64,000 nt of DNA from an uncultured Bacilli bacterium. GTDB taxonomy: Bacteria; Bacillota_I; Bacilli_A; RF39; UBA660. Below are positions 8,909-17,794 of the stretch, in pieces. Position 1 is the stretch's first letter. Every line of letters begins with the position of its first letter. Below the pieces are notes generated by a model. That model saw only the letters and a list, made by a program, of their open reading frames with translations, did no database searches and was not told the origin of the DNA. The stretch spans positions 22,614 to 86,613 of the forward strand of contig CANRAH010000005.1 in assembly GCA_947628565.1 (NCBI GenBank). Direction: 5' to 3'. A program made the position numbers and the translations under genes.

Positions 8909-10262
8909 AATTACTATTATCTTTTACAATCCAGCCATTAGGTAAATATCTTTCGCCAGTATATCCATATCCTCCAGCTACACTTATTACTTCTCCATCT
9001 ACAACCATTGAACTAGATCCACCACCATCTAAATTACTTGCATTATATGCACCATAATCAAGAAGAATATTAGTAAGTTCTGCCATATCTACTCCTAAGC
9101 TGTGTCCTGGTCTTCTACCATCTATAACAAGAAGCAATACTATTCCATCTTTTCTTTGGCCTATAGCACTTCTTGGAGCAATTCCATATCCACCATTACC
9201 TTTAAAGGTTGCTGGTTCTCCATTTACTATCAAAAATGGTCCAAATGATACAGCATCACGTATACCCATATCTATTGCTTCTTTAGCGCTTGCTTTAGTT
9301 AAGACAAGTTTATCATCATTAGTAAATCCGATAATTCCTCCACCCCAACCGGTGTCACCATTATCACATACGATTTCACCATCGATTATTACTACACCAA
9401 CAGGTGTATATTCATATGATGCATTATAGGAAAAACCACTAGCATTTATACCTGCTAAACCATTATTTTTCTTTATCAAATTTGGTAATTGCATACCACC
9501 AGCTTTTAAATTTGGTACTTGCGCAATTTCAACATTTTTAGGATCATAAACAACTAATAAATGTCCTTTATATCCGTTTCCTTCAATATCTATAACTTTA
9601 TATATATCATTTCCAGGATCACGAGTTAACACCTCTTCATCATGAGGAGATAATATCTCTTGTTCATTTTTATTAGTGTTAGTATCTATATCTTCTTTAT
9701 TTGATTCACCTTCAGGTTCAATAACAATATTATCAGCCATTATTCTATTTATACTTTTTTCATTAAAAAATATATACGCTAAATACTTATGAGACATAGT
9801 TGTCATAGCGCTAGTGACCCAAAGGTTTCTAAAATATGAAATAGGCCCATACATCAAAAATAAGCATACGATAGCCACTAAATCCATAAAGGAAAATATA
9901 GTAACACCAATAATTTTCTTTTTACTTTTTTTAGGTTTAGAAGTCTTTTCATCTTTTTTATTTTTAACTTCTTTTTTTATTTCTTCTTTTTTATCTGTTT
10001 CTTCATTTTTTTCGTTTGTTTCCATCTTTAAATTTAAATCATTATCTATTTTTGATGGATCAACCAACTTTATATTTAATAATTTTTTTTCTTTTACATT
10101 ATTATTATTATTTTCAGGTAGTAAAATATCTTCCATAACTGGCATTTCTGACTTTTTCTTTATCGAAGATATCAAATCATCATCATTATTATTTATATTT
10201 ATTGAAACCAAAGTTTTTTCTATATCATTATATATTTCTAAAACGTCATTTTCCTTATCCAT
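8907..10262 (-). CDS. Membrane-anchored phosphodiester glycosidase (NAGPA domain) protein
   Basis: 451 aa. A long charged, Asn/Lys/Glu-rich cytoplasmic region (about 1-115) precedes one transmembrane helix (about 117-140), so the C-terminal half is extracellular. The NAGPA-type domain follows (about 215-450), with GVVIIDGEIVCDN, APRSAIGQRKDG, VIDGRRPGHSLG and NLDGGGSSSMV, the hallmark DGGGSS block. Members hydrolyse or process GlcNAc-1-phosphodiester or exopolysaccharide links. It is two genes from a CotH/VTC/DUF4956 cluster, consistent with a cell-surface polymer role (inferred). It is coupled to a 45-codon membrane-protein gene upstream. Confidence 0.88.
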   Translation of the reverse strand: MDKENDVLEIYNDIEKTLVSININNNDDDLISSIKKKSEMPVMEDILLPENNNNNVKEKKLLNIKLVDPSKIDNDLNLKMETNEKNEETDKKEEIKKEVKNKKDEKTSKPKKSKKKIIGVTIFSFMDLVAIVCLFLMYGPISYFRNLWVTSAMTTMSHKYLAYIFFNEKSINRIMADNIVIEPEGESNKEDIDTNTNKNEQEILSPHDEEVLTRDPGNDIYKVIDIEGNGYKGHLLVVYDPKNVEIAQVPNLKAGGMQLPNLIKKNNGLAGINASGFSYNASYEYTPVGVVIIDGEIVCDNGDTGWGGGIIGFTNDDKLVLTKASAKEAIDMGIRDAVSFGPFLIVNGEPATFKGNGGYGIAPRSAIGQRKDGIVLLLVIDGRRPGHSLGVDMAELTNILLDYGAYNASNLDGGGSSSMVVDGEVISVAGGYGYTGERYLPNGWIVKDNSN

Positions 10263-10269
10263 ATTCCAC

Positions 10270-10407
10270 CTAATTAAATTTTAAATAATAATAAACTAAT
10301 CTAAACCCGAAAATAAACACTAAACTCAATAAAAAAATAATACTAAATATTATAAATATCTTACTTTTATTCCTTCTCTTTTTACTCTTTTCTTTTTTCA
10401 TATACAT
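10270..10407 (-). CDS. Small single-span membrane protein upstream of phosphodiester glycosidase
   Basis: 45-aa ORF with a Lys/Arg-rich N-terminus (MYMKKEKSKKRRNKSK) followed by one long hydrophobic helix, a simple N-in membrane anchor. It lies right behind a consensus promoter and ends 7 bp before the next ATG; the sequence overlapping its stop (TAGGTGGAATATG) supplies the next ribosome site. No family recognised. It may be a true small protein or a translated leader coupling the glycosidase. Confidence 0.6.
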   Translation of the reverse strand: MYMKKEKSKKRRNKSKIFIIFSIIFLLSLVFIFGFRLVYYYLKFN

Positions 10408-10416
10408 CACATTTTT

Positions 10417-10445
10417 ATTATATTATGATTGTCGTTTTATGTCAA
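10417..10445 (-). promoter_or_regulatory. Promoter of small membrane protein-phosphodiester glycosidase operon
   Basis: Perfect consensus: -35 TTGACA (10440-10445), 17-bp spacer, -10 TATAAT (10417-10422). The start codon is about 10 bp from the -10, so the 5' UTR is very short. Confidence 0.8.
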
Positions 10446-10457
10446 GATTATATATTT

Positions 10458-10481
10458 TATTAAATAAAAAAGAGCTTACGC
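10458..10481 (-). terminator. Terminator of CotH-VTC-DUF4956 operon
   Basis: GAGC-GTAA-GCTC hairpin overlapping the stop codon of the DUF4956 gene, followed by TTTTTTATTT on the minus strand. Confidence 0.75.
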
Positions 10482-11147
10482 TCCAAAATCATTTTGATAA
10501 CTAATCATACTAGTAGTATCTACCCCAGGCATTTCTTTAAATTTATCTAATATTTTTAAATCTCTATCTTTAGATTCAACCTCAAATGTAAGTTCTACCA
10601 TATCTTTAGTAATTGATTTACTTTTAATTTTTATCTTAGATAATTTTTTTAACTCTTTAAATATATCATCATCTATAGCACTATTATATTTAATGATAAA
10701 TAGATATTGTGTATTTACTTTAAATCCCATAATGTATCCTATGAAATATAATATTCCTATTCCAAGAGATGCAATTATAGCAACTAAATATAGTCCTGCA
10801 CCACTCATAATACCAGCAGTTATACTCCAAAACATAAATACCGTATCAGTTGGTTCTTTTATAGCAGTTCTAAATCTTACAATAGAAAGAGCTCCAACCA
10901 TACCTAGTGATAAAGCTAAGTTAGAACTAATTGTTCTAATTACCATAGAAGTTACCATTGCAAGTAATATAATACATAAGGAAAAAGATTTAGAATAAAC
11001 AACTCCACTATATGTTTTTCTATAAATAAACACAATGAAAACTCCAATAACAAATGCTACTAAAAGTGAAAACAATATTTTGTCTACAGAAATAGTTCCT
11101 GTAAATTCTTGTATAACACTTTTTTTAATCATATCTACAAAACTCAT
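10476..11147 (-). CDS. DUF4956 membrane protein
   Basis: 223 aa with four transmembrane helices (about 26-45, 58-76, 105-122, 125-145) and a cytoplasmic C-terminal domain. The diagnostic block VGALSIVRFRTAIKEPTDT is at about residues 83-101. DUF4956 proteins recur beside VTC-type polyphosphate polymerases and CotH kinases in Firmicutes; biochemical role unknown. It is the last gene of the three-gene unit and ends in a terminator. Confidence 0.9.
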   Translation of the reverse strand: MSFVDMIKKSVIQEFTGTISVDKILFSLLVAFVIGVFIVFIYRKTYSGVVYSKSFSLCIILLAMVTSMVIRTISSNLALSLGMVGALSIVRFRTAIKEPTDTVFMFWSITAGIMSGAGLYLVAIIASLGIGILYFIGYIMGFKVNTQYLFIIKYNSAIDDDIFKELKKLSKIKIKSKSITKDMVELTFEVESKDRDLKILDKFKEMPGVDTTSMISYQNDFGA

Positions 11148-11161
11148 ATTTTTACTCCTTT

Positions 11162-11845
11162 TTATTTTATACTTCTACACATAGCAAATTTAGAAAATGC
11201 TTGCCTAAACATAGGAACACTAGATAAAATAATTGCTATAGCAGAAGGTAAAACCTCATTAAATTTTACTTCTAATACAACTTCGTTTTCATCTATAACA
11301 GGATACGTCGTTGCATTTTTGTCATATATATTATAATTATATAATCCTGATTTTATATTAGAATCGAAAGTTATCCTAACATCCGATATAGGATATGTAT
11401 AAGCTATTCTTTTATAATCAACAATAACCGAAGGCTTTAATTTTTTTAACTTTGTATCAACTAAAAATTTACATAATAAATTATCATCCTTAGGTATAGC
11501 GCCTTCTAGTCTATCCTCTATAATTCTATCACATATTTTTTTATTTATCAATATTTGATCTTTTGATGTTTTATTCTCATGCTTATACTTACATTCTAAT
11601 CTTATGAAACTATAATCATCATTATATACTCTAATTCTATATTTTTTCCTATATTCTACCCCTTCAATTTTTTCATTGTATGCAGTTTGATTTTCATCAT
11701 CAAAATATAAACTTCTAATAAAATAACTGTTATCCTCATTAACTGAGTTTGAATCAACATCCATTATTAACTTAAGTTTCTCTTTCAATATTGTGGCAAC
11801 ATTTTTGTTTATTATAAATTTTATTTCATTTCTATATTTTCTCAT
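11162..11845 (-). CDS. VTC-domain polyphosphate polymerase
   Basis: 227 aa from MRKYRNEIKFII, set by the GGTGATTAAT site; this ATG is one base after the CotH stop. VTC/triphosphate-tunnel fold markers are visible: RNEIKFII at the N-terminus, YFIRSLYFDD, YRKKYRIRVYN, RLECKYKHEN and VIVDYKRIAY, with alternating basic and acidic strand residues that line the tunnel. The family makes polyphosphate from nucleotide gamma-phosphate in yeast VTC4; bacterial members are presumed similar. Tightly coupled with CotH and DUF4956 genes. Confidence 0.88.
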   Translation of the reverse strand: MRKYRNEIKFIINKNVATILKEKLKLIMDVDSNSVNEDNSYFIRSLYFDDENQTAYNEKIEGVEYRKKYRIRVYNDDYSFIRLECKYKHENKTSKDQILINKKICDRIIEDRLEGAIPKDDNLLCKFLVDTKLKKLKPSVIVDYKRIAYTYPISDVRITFDSNIKSGLYNYNIYDKNATTYPVIDENEVVLEVKFNEVLPSAIAIILSSVPMFRQAFSKFAMCRSIK

Positions 11846-11846
11846 A

Positions 11847-14717
11847 TTAATCACCAAAATACTTTTCCATTTCTGCATTACTCAAATTAAAGAAACTTTT
11901 AGCTGTTTTCTTCAAATAATCTTCTCTTAAGTTTGTATATTTTCTTAATTCTTCAATATTATTTTCCCATTCTTGCATAGTCATATTGTATCTTTTTTGA
12001 TTTCGTTCCATCTCAGGCTTTAACATATTATATAATTCATCAATTTTCTTTAGTACTCTTTCTTTATTCCATACTTTCTTTAACTGATAACTAATTCGAG
12101 TTAAAAGAGTATCTTTAAATTCATCATTTTTTATAAGAGCACGCATAAGTGTAGTCGGTACTTTAAGTCTACTCATACCATCAGGTTGTACCGTAAAATT
12201 GAAATAATTCAAATTATAATTCCACATTGCAAAATCCAAATCATAAAAAATCATTTTTATCTTTCCAGAATCTACATCTTCGTGCCAATAAAATCTTGTA
12301 TTTACTATGTCATTGTTAGTAATCCAATTCTCAGCTGCCCAAAAATCAGCATAACTTTCTATATCAAGTATACTTTTTACATATTCATAATTACTTTGTA
12401 TACTTAAATCATGGGTCTGTACATATTTAATTAAATCGGAGTACTTAGTAATGGAACCTACAGTTACATTGTTATCTATTCTAACAATATTTGATTTTGA
12501 AGGATCAACATTATAATTATTTGAAATAAATGTTTCATCTACTTTTTCACGAATATTATAAACTCCATAATATTCACCATTTATATAAAGAATTATAGGT
12601 TTATAGGCTTGAACCTTTAAATTTGTAACTCCATCTACTAAAGATGTCATAAGTATATCTCTTATAAAGGCGGATTCCTGATCTTGAGATCCAGAACGCA
12701 AAACTAAAGTATCAAAATTTGAATAATCTCTATTTTCAAATACTTGATAATTCAGACTACCTTCTCCATACTTTTTCCTAAATTTTAAAGAATAACTTTT
12801 TTTTGCCAATCCTCTAGTAGAACCACCAAATAATTTTAATCCACAAGGAATACTAAAACTTTTTCCGTTTTCATAAAGTTCTGCATATGCACTAACTTCT
12901 AAATCTTCATTCCAAGGATTATTTTGAATTCTGTTAAAGTCACTTCCCTGCAAAGAAACTGACATAACTGGTAATGTATGATTTTCATTTATTATATATG
13001 ACAAAGTAACTACATCACTTTCAAGCTTACCGCTTTTATAACTCATAGCTTTTACAACAGTAGTTTTATTAAGTAAAATGGGACCATCATATACTTTAGA
13101 TTTCGTTGTTGGAGTACTACCATCTAAAGTGTAATAAATTGTCCCATTACCATTCATCTCTAAATTAATTCCATCAGTATCATTATACACGCCAGATGGA
13201 GTATTATACTTTGGAATATATGCTACACTATTTACTCCAGTACCATTTGCGCTATTAGGTGTTGGAGTTTTGAAATAATATACACCATAATCCTTTTTCC
13301 CCAAACTATATCCTAACGGAACATTTGCAATGAAAATTGAATCAATGATATCATTACCTTTTACTAAATATAATGATTCAACATCGGATAACTTAAAGTT
13401 AGCATGAGCATAGCTATTATTACTTAAATTAGTATCTCCACTTGCCATTATAATATAGTATTCACCAGATTTAAGAGAAACATCTGGGAGATTGAATTTT
13501 TTCAAATTATCGTCATTGTTAGTTAAATAATAATCTTTTAAGTTAATTGTTTCATTTGAATTATTTTTAAGTTCTATCCAATCATAATATGTATAACCAT
13601 TTTGAGGTAAATATGAATAATTATTGTTCATAACCTCATTTATTATTAGTGTTTTACCGCTTTTAAGTTTATGCTTTGAAAATTCATCAATTCCAGAAGA
13701 TGTATTTTCATATCCTGGGCTTATGTTACTAGTTTCAAAGAAATTTTCATCTTCATAAACCAGTGCTATACCATTTGGTATATTTTTATATTCTAATTTA
13801 TCAATTATTTTTCCTTTATTATTAGTAAGAACCGCAGCTCCAGTCTTAGATTTTAAATTAAATCCTGAATATATCTCATCATCATTTGTATCATAATCAT
13901 CCATATATATAGTAAGGATTTCACCTTTACCTAGAGTAACATCGGATAAGCAATATTTAAATGGTATGTCTATATCATTAGAAATACAATATCCATTCAA
14001 ATTTGTTGCATCACCATTATTAATTATTTCTATATAACCTGAATAATCTCCATAACTGTTTTTAAAATTTCCATCATTTTTTGGTAATACTTCATTAATT
14101 TTAACAGTACCATCAACAATTAAAGATTTCTTATATTCTTCATATCCTTCTTTAGTATTAGCAAAACCTGGAGTAGCTTTAGCAGTCTCAAACCAAGTAC
14201 CATTTAAATCACGTGCCATTACCTCGTTTTTTTTGATCGATTTTATATCAATCGCATCAATTACTTTTCCTTTTGCATTTACAAAAAATAAAGACTCTCC
14301 ACCACTACTTAATTTAAAATTAGCATATAATCCATTTCTACTTTGACCTGTTAAATATACAACTAAATATGATTTAGCTTTTATTGTGACTTCTGGAAAA
14401 GCCCATTTTGTTTTATTATTTCTATCACTTAATCCATAGTTTTTTAAATTAATATCATAGTCATTTCCATTATATATTTCAATCCAATCGGAAACATCAC
14501 CGTCTTCTGATGCAACCGCTCCTGAATTAGATGTCATAATCTCATTTATTACAAGTTTTGTATAACTAGCATCTCCTGTTGGTAGATCTTTTTCAAGAAG
14601 TTTATCTTCGGTATTATCTACGACAAACATATCGATTAATATGAATATAATAATAGCTATAATCATAATTAAAATTGATTTTTTATTTTTATTTATAAAT
14701 GATTTATTTATACTCAT
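11847..14717 (-). CDS. CotH kinase family protein with lamin-tail domains
   Basis: 956 aa. An N-terminal transmembrane anchor (about 14-32) puts the rest outside the cell. Three lamin-tail domains follow (about 50-160, 200-330, 355-470; repeats such as VINEIMTSNSG, KINEVLPKN, IINEVMNNN and WIEIYNGN). Then comes a chitobiase-type Ig domain (YTLDGSTPTTKSKVYDG, about 530) and the CotH kinase domain (about 600-930, with KLFGGSTRGLAKKSYSLKF, YYGVYNIREKVDE and FYDLDFAMW). CotH kinases are atypical extracellular protein kinases. In an operon with VTC and DUF4956 genes. Not restricted to spore coats in this family. Confidence 0.9.
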   Translation of the reverse strand: MSINKSFINKNKKSILIMIIAIIIFILIDMFVVDNTEDKLLEKDLPTGDASYTKLVINEIMTSNSGAVASEDGDVSDWIEIYNGNDYDINLKNYGLSDRNNKTKWAFPEVTIKAKSYLVVYLTGQSRNGLYANFKLSSGGESLFFVNAKGKVIDAIDIKSIKKNEVMARDLNGTWFETAKATPGFANTKEGYEEYKKSLIVDGTVKINEVLPKNDGNFKNSYGDYSGYIEIINNGDATNLNGYCISNDIDIPFKYCLSDVTLGKGEILTIYMDDYDTNDDEIYSGFNLKSKTGAAVLTNNKGKIIDKLEYKNIPNGIALVYEDENFFETSNISPGYENTSSGIDEFSKHKLKSGKTLIINEVMNNNYSYLPQNGYTYYDWIELKNNSNETINLKDYYLTNNDDNLKKFNLPDVSLKSGEYYIIMASGDTNLSNNSYAHANFKLSDVESLYLVKGNDIIDSIFIANVPLGYSLGKKDYGVYYFKTPTPNSANGTGVNSVAYIPKYNTPSGVYNDTDGINLEMNGNGTIYYTLDGSTPTTKSKVYDGPILLNKTTVVKAMSYKSGKLESDVVTLSYIINENHTLPVMSVSLQGSDFNRIQNNPWNEDLEVSAYAELYENGKSFSIPCGLKLFGGSTRGLAKKSYSLKFRKKYGEGSLNYQVFENRDYSNFDTLVLRSGSQDQESAFIRDILMTSLVDGVTNLKVQAYKPIILYINGEYYGVYNIREKVDETFISNNYNVDPSKSNIVRIDNNVTVGSITKYSDLIKYVQTHDLSIQSNYEYVKSILDIESYADFWAAENWITNNDIVNTRFYWHEDVDSGKIKMIFYDLDFAMWNYNLNYFNFTVQPDGMSRLKVPTTLMRALIKNDEFKDTLLTRISYQLKKVWNKERVLKKIDELYNMLKPEMERNQKRYNMTMQEWENNIEELRKYTNLREDYLKKTAKSFFNLSNAEMEKYFGD

Positions 14718-14850
14718 ACCTCACCTACTTATACAAATATTTTATCATAAAAAAAGAAATATTAAAATACTAATATTCTTATATTATAAGTTTATGTCAA
14801 GTATTTGTAAAAATAAATAATTTTTATGAACTTTAATTTTTTAATTATCT

Positions 14851-14882
14851 AATAAAAAATGAAACTAATTATATAGTTTCAT
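14851..14882 (-). terminator. Terminator of rplU-prp-rpmA operon
   Basis: 9-bp stem ATGAAACTA / TAGTTTCAT with a 6-nt loop followed by TTTTTTATT on the minus strand. The stem includes the last codons and stop of rpmA. Confidence 0.85.
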
Positions 14883-15156
14883 AAACGCTAACTTGTTTTT
14901 TATCTTTTCCTAAACGTTCATATTTTACATATCCGCTTATTTTAGCATAAACAGTATCATCAGAACCGATTCCAGCATTAACACCTGGATAAATTCTAGT
15001 TCCTCTTTGACGATATATAATAGATCCTCCTGTTACATACTCACCATCGCTTGCTTTTGCTCCTAATCTTCTACCAGCAGAATCTCTACCATTTTTTGTT
15101 GATCCTTGACCTTTTTTATGGGCAAATAATTGGATATTTAATGTCATCAATTTCAT
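14869..15156 (-). CDS. rpmA: 50S ribosomal protein L27 with Prp-cleaved N-terminal extension
   Basis: 95-aa L27. The N-terminus [13 protein letters not shown] carries the Firmicute pre-sequence (LxxFA before HKKG) that the protease Prp must remove to expose the tail reaching the peptidyl-transferase centre. The core shows [17 protein letters not shown] and [10 protein letters not shown]. The ATG at 15156 is 7 nt from GGAGGTG. The processing protease gene is immediately upstream, as in Staphylococcus and Bacillus. Confidence 0.96.
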   Translation of the reverse strand: MKLMTLNIQLFAHKKGQGSTKNGRDSAGRRLGAKASDGEYVTGGSIIYRQRGTRIYPGVNAGIGSDDTVYAKISGYVKYERLGKDKKQVSVYETI

Positions 15157-15170
15157 GAGATGGCACCTCC

Positions 15171-15473
15171 CTATCTTATTTTAATATACTCTTTATAATT
15201 TTTTCTTAATTCTTGAAACATGCTTATCATATTTTCCATTAAAATATTTATAACATCATTATAATATAATATTCCAATTTCAAGAAATCCGTCATCCTCA
15301 CTATAAACAATTGATTCACCATCTATTTTTATAATCGCATTAACTGTAGTTATTGCAATTGAAGAAATAGATGAACAGACAATATCAAATCCTTCATCTG
15401 CGTAATCAGCATGTCCTTTAATTCTAACGAAATTTATATAATTATCTTTTCTTTTAACATCGACTGTTATCAT
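15171..15473 (-). CDS. prp: Ribosomal-processing cysteine protease Prp
   Basis: 100-aa Prp (YsxB). The catalytic His is in GHADYAD (about residue 21) and Cys in DIVCSSISS (about residue 33), spaced as in characterised Prp. It cleaves the L27 N-terminal extension encoded by the next gene. The stop and start of neighbours lie within 2-15 bp, so rplU-prp-rpmA is one operon. Confidence 0.94.
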   Translation of the reverse strand: MITVDVKRKDNYINFVRIKGHADYADEGFDIVCSSISSIAITTVNAIIKIDGESIVYSEDDGFLEIGILYYNDVINILMENMISMFQELRKNYKEYIKIR

Positions 15474-15474
15474 A

Positions 15475-15777
15475 TTATTTTACCACGATTTTTTTGATTT
15501 CAACTTTAGTGTATGGTTGACGATGTCCTTGAGTTCTATGGTAATTTTTCTTTTGATTATATTTATAAACTATAATCTTTTTACCCTTACCATTTTTTAC
15601 AACTTCACCTTCAACATAAGCATTAGTTAAAACAGGTGTTCCATAAATACCATTAGCCATTAAAACTTTATCAAATTTTACTTTGTCATTAGCTTCTTTG
15701 TCTAATTTTTCGATATAAAGAACTGTACCTTCTTCAACATAATATTGCTTTCCACCAGTTTCTATAACTGCTTTCAT
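15475..15777 (-). CDS. rplU: 50S ribosomal protein L21
   Basis: 100 aa from [14 protein letters not shown]; the AAAGGAGGA site fixes this start although the frame is open further up. The C-terminal [19 protein letters not shown] is the L21 signature. First gene of the L21-Prp-L27 operon, behind an L21-type leader. Confidence 0.96.
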   Translation of the reverse strand: MKAVIETGGKQYYVEEGTVLYIEKLDKEANDKVKFDKVLMANGIYGTPVLTNAYVEGEVVKNGKGKKIIVYKYNQKKNYHRTQGHRQPYTKVEIKKIVVK

Positions 15778-15866
15778 AAATCCTCCTTTTAAACTAAGAC
15801 TCACCATTAAGGTACTTACGTTTCAAAACCTTTTCTGTGTGGTTGTAGAGTGAGGCCCTACACGTT
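15778..15866 (-). ncRNA. Ribosomal protein L21 leader RNA
   Basis: About 85 nt of 5' UTR with GTGTAGGGCCTCACTCTACA, which can form GTGTAG/CTACA-type pairing, and a second element around ACCACACAGAAAAGGTTTT. This matches the placement and style of the L21 leader that autoregulates this operon in Firmicutes. Identified by position and pairing only. Confidence 0.65.
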
Positions 15867-15870
15867 TTAA

Positions 15871-15899
15871 ATAATATCATAAATTGTTTGTAATGTCAA
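15871..15899 (-). promoter_or_regulatory. Promoter of rplU-prp-rpmA
   Basis: -35 TTGACA (15894-15899), 17-bp spacer, -10 TATTAT (15871-15876) with an extended TG. It lies over the last codons and stop of the upstream M50 peptidase gene. Confidence 0.8.
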
Positions 15900-16626
15900 A
15901 CATTTTCTTCAAAAAATAGTTTTCTGTCATATATTTTTCATCTATATAAAACAAATGTCTATAATCTTTTTTCATTTCAGATACATTATTAATTATTTTT
16001 TTATGTTTAAATTTAAACTCATTTAAATATCTTTCAAGTAAAAATTTATTAAAAATTTCTTTTCTTTCTTTATATAATTTATTGACTTCTAAAAATAGAA
16101 AAGATAAAACCAATATAAATAATTTATTGATTTTGAAAAACAGTATTGAAAATATAATTATCAAAATATAAGAAATTATTACTGAAATTAATAAACTATT
16201 TTTAAAACTCGTTATTTTATTTAATAATACATTAAGTATTTTAGATCCATCCAAAGGATATATTGGTATCAAATTAAATATTATTATGAAATAATTAATC
16301 ATGTCAAAATATTCATAATCTATATATTGTTTAATTATCATATAAAAGATAAATTGAAATATGACTCCTGATATTGCAATCAAAAATTCCTCTATTAGTG
16401 GTCTATTTATTATTTCATTAAATTTAGTAAGTCCACCAAAAGGAAGAATAATAATTTTATCTATATTCCATTTAAAGAATAATGCCATTATTATATGTCC
16501 TAATTCATGAATTGTTATAATAAGCATAAAGTAACTTATAAATCTAAAATGGCCTATTAAAATAAATATTAACACACAAATTAAAAAAAGAGGATGCAAA
16601 TATATTTTATTTAAGATATTCTTCAT
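15877..16626 (-). CDS. SpoIVFB-like site-2 protease (M50 metallopeptidase)
   Basis: 249-aa multi-span membrane protease. The zinc motif HELGH (in TIHELGHIIMALFF) is at about residues 40-44 and the second ligand motif IYPLDGSKIL at about 121-130. Six hydrophobic segments are visible. It lies between a SpoIVFA-like gene and rplU, exactly the Bacillus order, where SpoIVFB activates pro-sigma-K. No sporulation genes are in this window, so its substrate here may differ. It overlaps the upstream gene by 20 bp. Confidence 0.88.
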   Translation of the reverse strand: MKNILNKIYLHPLFLICVLIFILIGHFRFISYFMLIITIHELGHIIMALFFKWNIDKIIILPFGGLTKFNEIINRPLIEEFLIAISGVIFQFIFYMIIKQYIDYEYFDMINYFIIIFNLIPIYPLDGSKILNVLLNKITSFKNSLLISVIISYILIIIFSILFFKINKLFILVLSFLFLEVNKLYKERKEIFNKFLLERYLNEFKFKHKKIINNVSEMKKDYRHLFYIDEKYMTENYFLKKMFDITNNL

Positions 16627-17143
16627 AATTTAATATATTTGAATCTTTTTTATACACTAAATATAGATTTTTATTAGCTTCACCTAAAACAGATCCTTTT
16701 TTTACATAATCATAAAGTTTAACATTCGTGTTATTAATATTTCCATACCATTCATCTATACCATCTACTCTTTGAACTATTATTGTATTGCCATATCCCT
16801 CTTTATCACCAATAAATACCACAATTCCACTTTCTTCAAGTGGCACTAAATAGTTATCATCAACGGTAAGTTTAACTCCATCCATATATTTTTCTTTATC
16901 ATTATACACTAATTTTTCGCTGAAAACTGCATCTGTTTTTATTATGTTATCAAGTATATCAGTATTACCAATGTATTTGTTATAAAGCTTTTTTAAATAC
17001 GTATACGAAATATTGTTATCATATACTTGTTTATAAAAATTATTTTTAAAACTTGTACTAGACTTTATTAAAATTAAAACTACAAGCATTAATATTATCG
17101 AAATTAAAGTTTTAGAAAAAAAGATTGTTCTTTTATTTTTCAT
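16607..17143 (-). CDS. SpoIVFA-like membrane protein with degenerate LytM/M23 domain
   Basis: 178 aa: one N-terminal membrane helix (about 9-27), a linker, then an M23-like beta domain (about 105-165; ESGIVVFIGDKEGYGNTIIVQ and YVKKGSVLGEA). The zinc-binding His residues of active LytM peptidases are absent, as in SpoIVFA, which holds SpoIVFB in an inhibited complex. The overlap with the downstream protease gene supports the pair acting together. Confidence 0.75.
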   Translation of the reverse strand: MKNKRTIFFSKTLISIILMLVVLILIKSSTSFKNNFYKQVYDNNISYTYLKKLYNKYIGNTDILDNIIKTDAVFSEKLVYNDKEKYMDGVKLTVDDNYLVPLEESGIVVFIGDKEGYGNTIIVQRVDGIDEWYGNINNTNVKLYDYVKKGSVLGEANKNLYLVYKKDSNILNYEEYLK

Positions 17144-17191
17144 GGCATCACCAATAAAAGTATATGATACACATTAAAAATATTAGAACAA

Positions 17192-17794
17192 TTATTTTTC
17201 TTTTATCAAATGTTTATTTAAAGAGTAATATTGTACTCCAGATATAATTGACATTATAGTAGCTACAAAAAGTAATGCCTTTGAAACTGAAATATTCCAA
17301 AGTTCAAATGGTAAATTATAGAAAAATGTAAGTACAATTCCTACCATAAGACAAGCTGTTTTTATTTTTCCAGATTTAATTGCAGCTACAACTTTACCTT
17401 TACTTGCTGCAAGCATTTTAATTGAATTAACTACACTATCTCTAATAATTATTATTACTGGTATAATTGGATGTATAAATCCTTGAGATGCAAGTATAAT
17501 TAATACTGAATTAACAAGAATTTTATCTGCAATAGCATCAATCATTTTACCAAAATCAGTAATCAAATTATATTTACGAGCAAAATAACCATCTAAAAAA
17601 TCAGTTAAAGATGCTATTATAAATAATACTCCTGCAACTATATATTTCAAATCTATAACTATAGCTTCATTTACAAATATTTTAGGTATTTCAAGTCCAA
17701 ATAATGTAGTTATATAATTACCACCTAATAAAATTATTATTATTATTATAGTAATTATAATTCTTGATATTGTAAGTTTATTAGGCAAGTTCAT
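17192..17794 (-). CDS. pgsA: CDP-diacylglycerol-glycerol-3-phosphate 3-phosphatidyltransferase
   Basis: 200 aa from MNLPNKLTISRI. The CDP-alcohol phosphatidyltransferase motif DGYFARKYNLITDFGKMIDA (DGx2ARx8Gx3D) is at about residues 65-84, followed by the last Asp. Several transmembrane helices. Makes phosphatidylglycerol-phosphate, first step to PG and cardiolipin. The start overlaps the end of the rodZ-like gene by 14 bp, as in Bacillus ymfM-pgsA. Confidence 0.94.
   Translation of the reverse strand: MNLPNKLTISRIIITIIIIIILLGGNYITTLFGLEIPKIFVNEAIVIDLKYIVAGVLFIIASLTDFLDGYFARKYNLITDFGKMIDAIADKILVNSVLIILASQGFIHPIIPVIIIIRDSVVNSIKMLAASKGKVVAAIKSGKIKTACLMVGIVLTFFYNLPFELWNISVSKALLFVATIMSIISGVQYYSLNKHLIKEK

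Noticed and set aside
9814..10284. 156-codon plus-strand ORF rich in Phe and Ser
   Set aside because: Mirror of the Lys/Glu-rich cytoplasmic part of the phosphodiester glycosidase gene on the minus strand.
14717..14830. TTGACA-like box upstream of the CotH operon
   Set aside because: The best -10 candidates give spacers of 6 or 19 bp; a TGATAAAAT further down has no good -35. The operon surely has a promoter here but I could not choose one.
15877..17143. Active LytM peptidase for the SpoIVFA-like gene
   Set aside because: The zinc-binding His motifs of active M23 enzymes are missing, so a hydrolase call is not supported.
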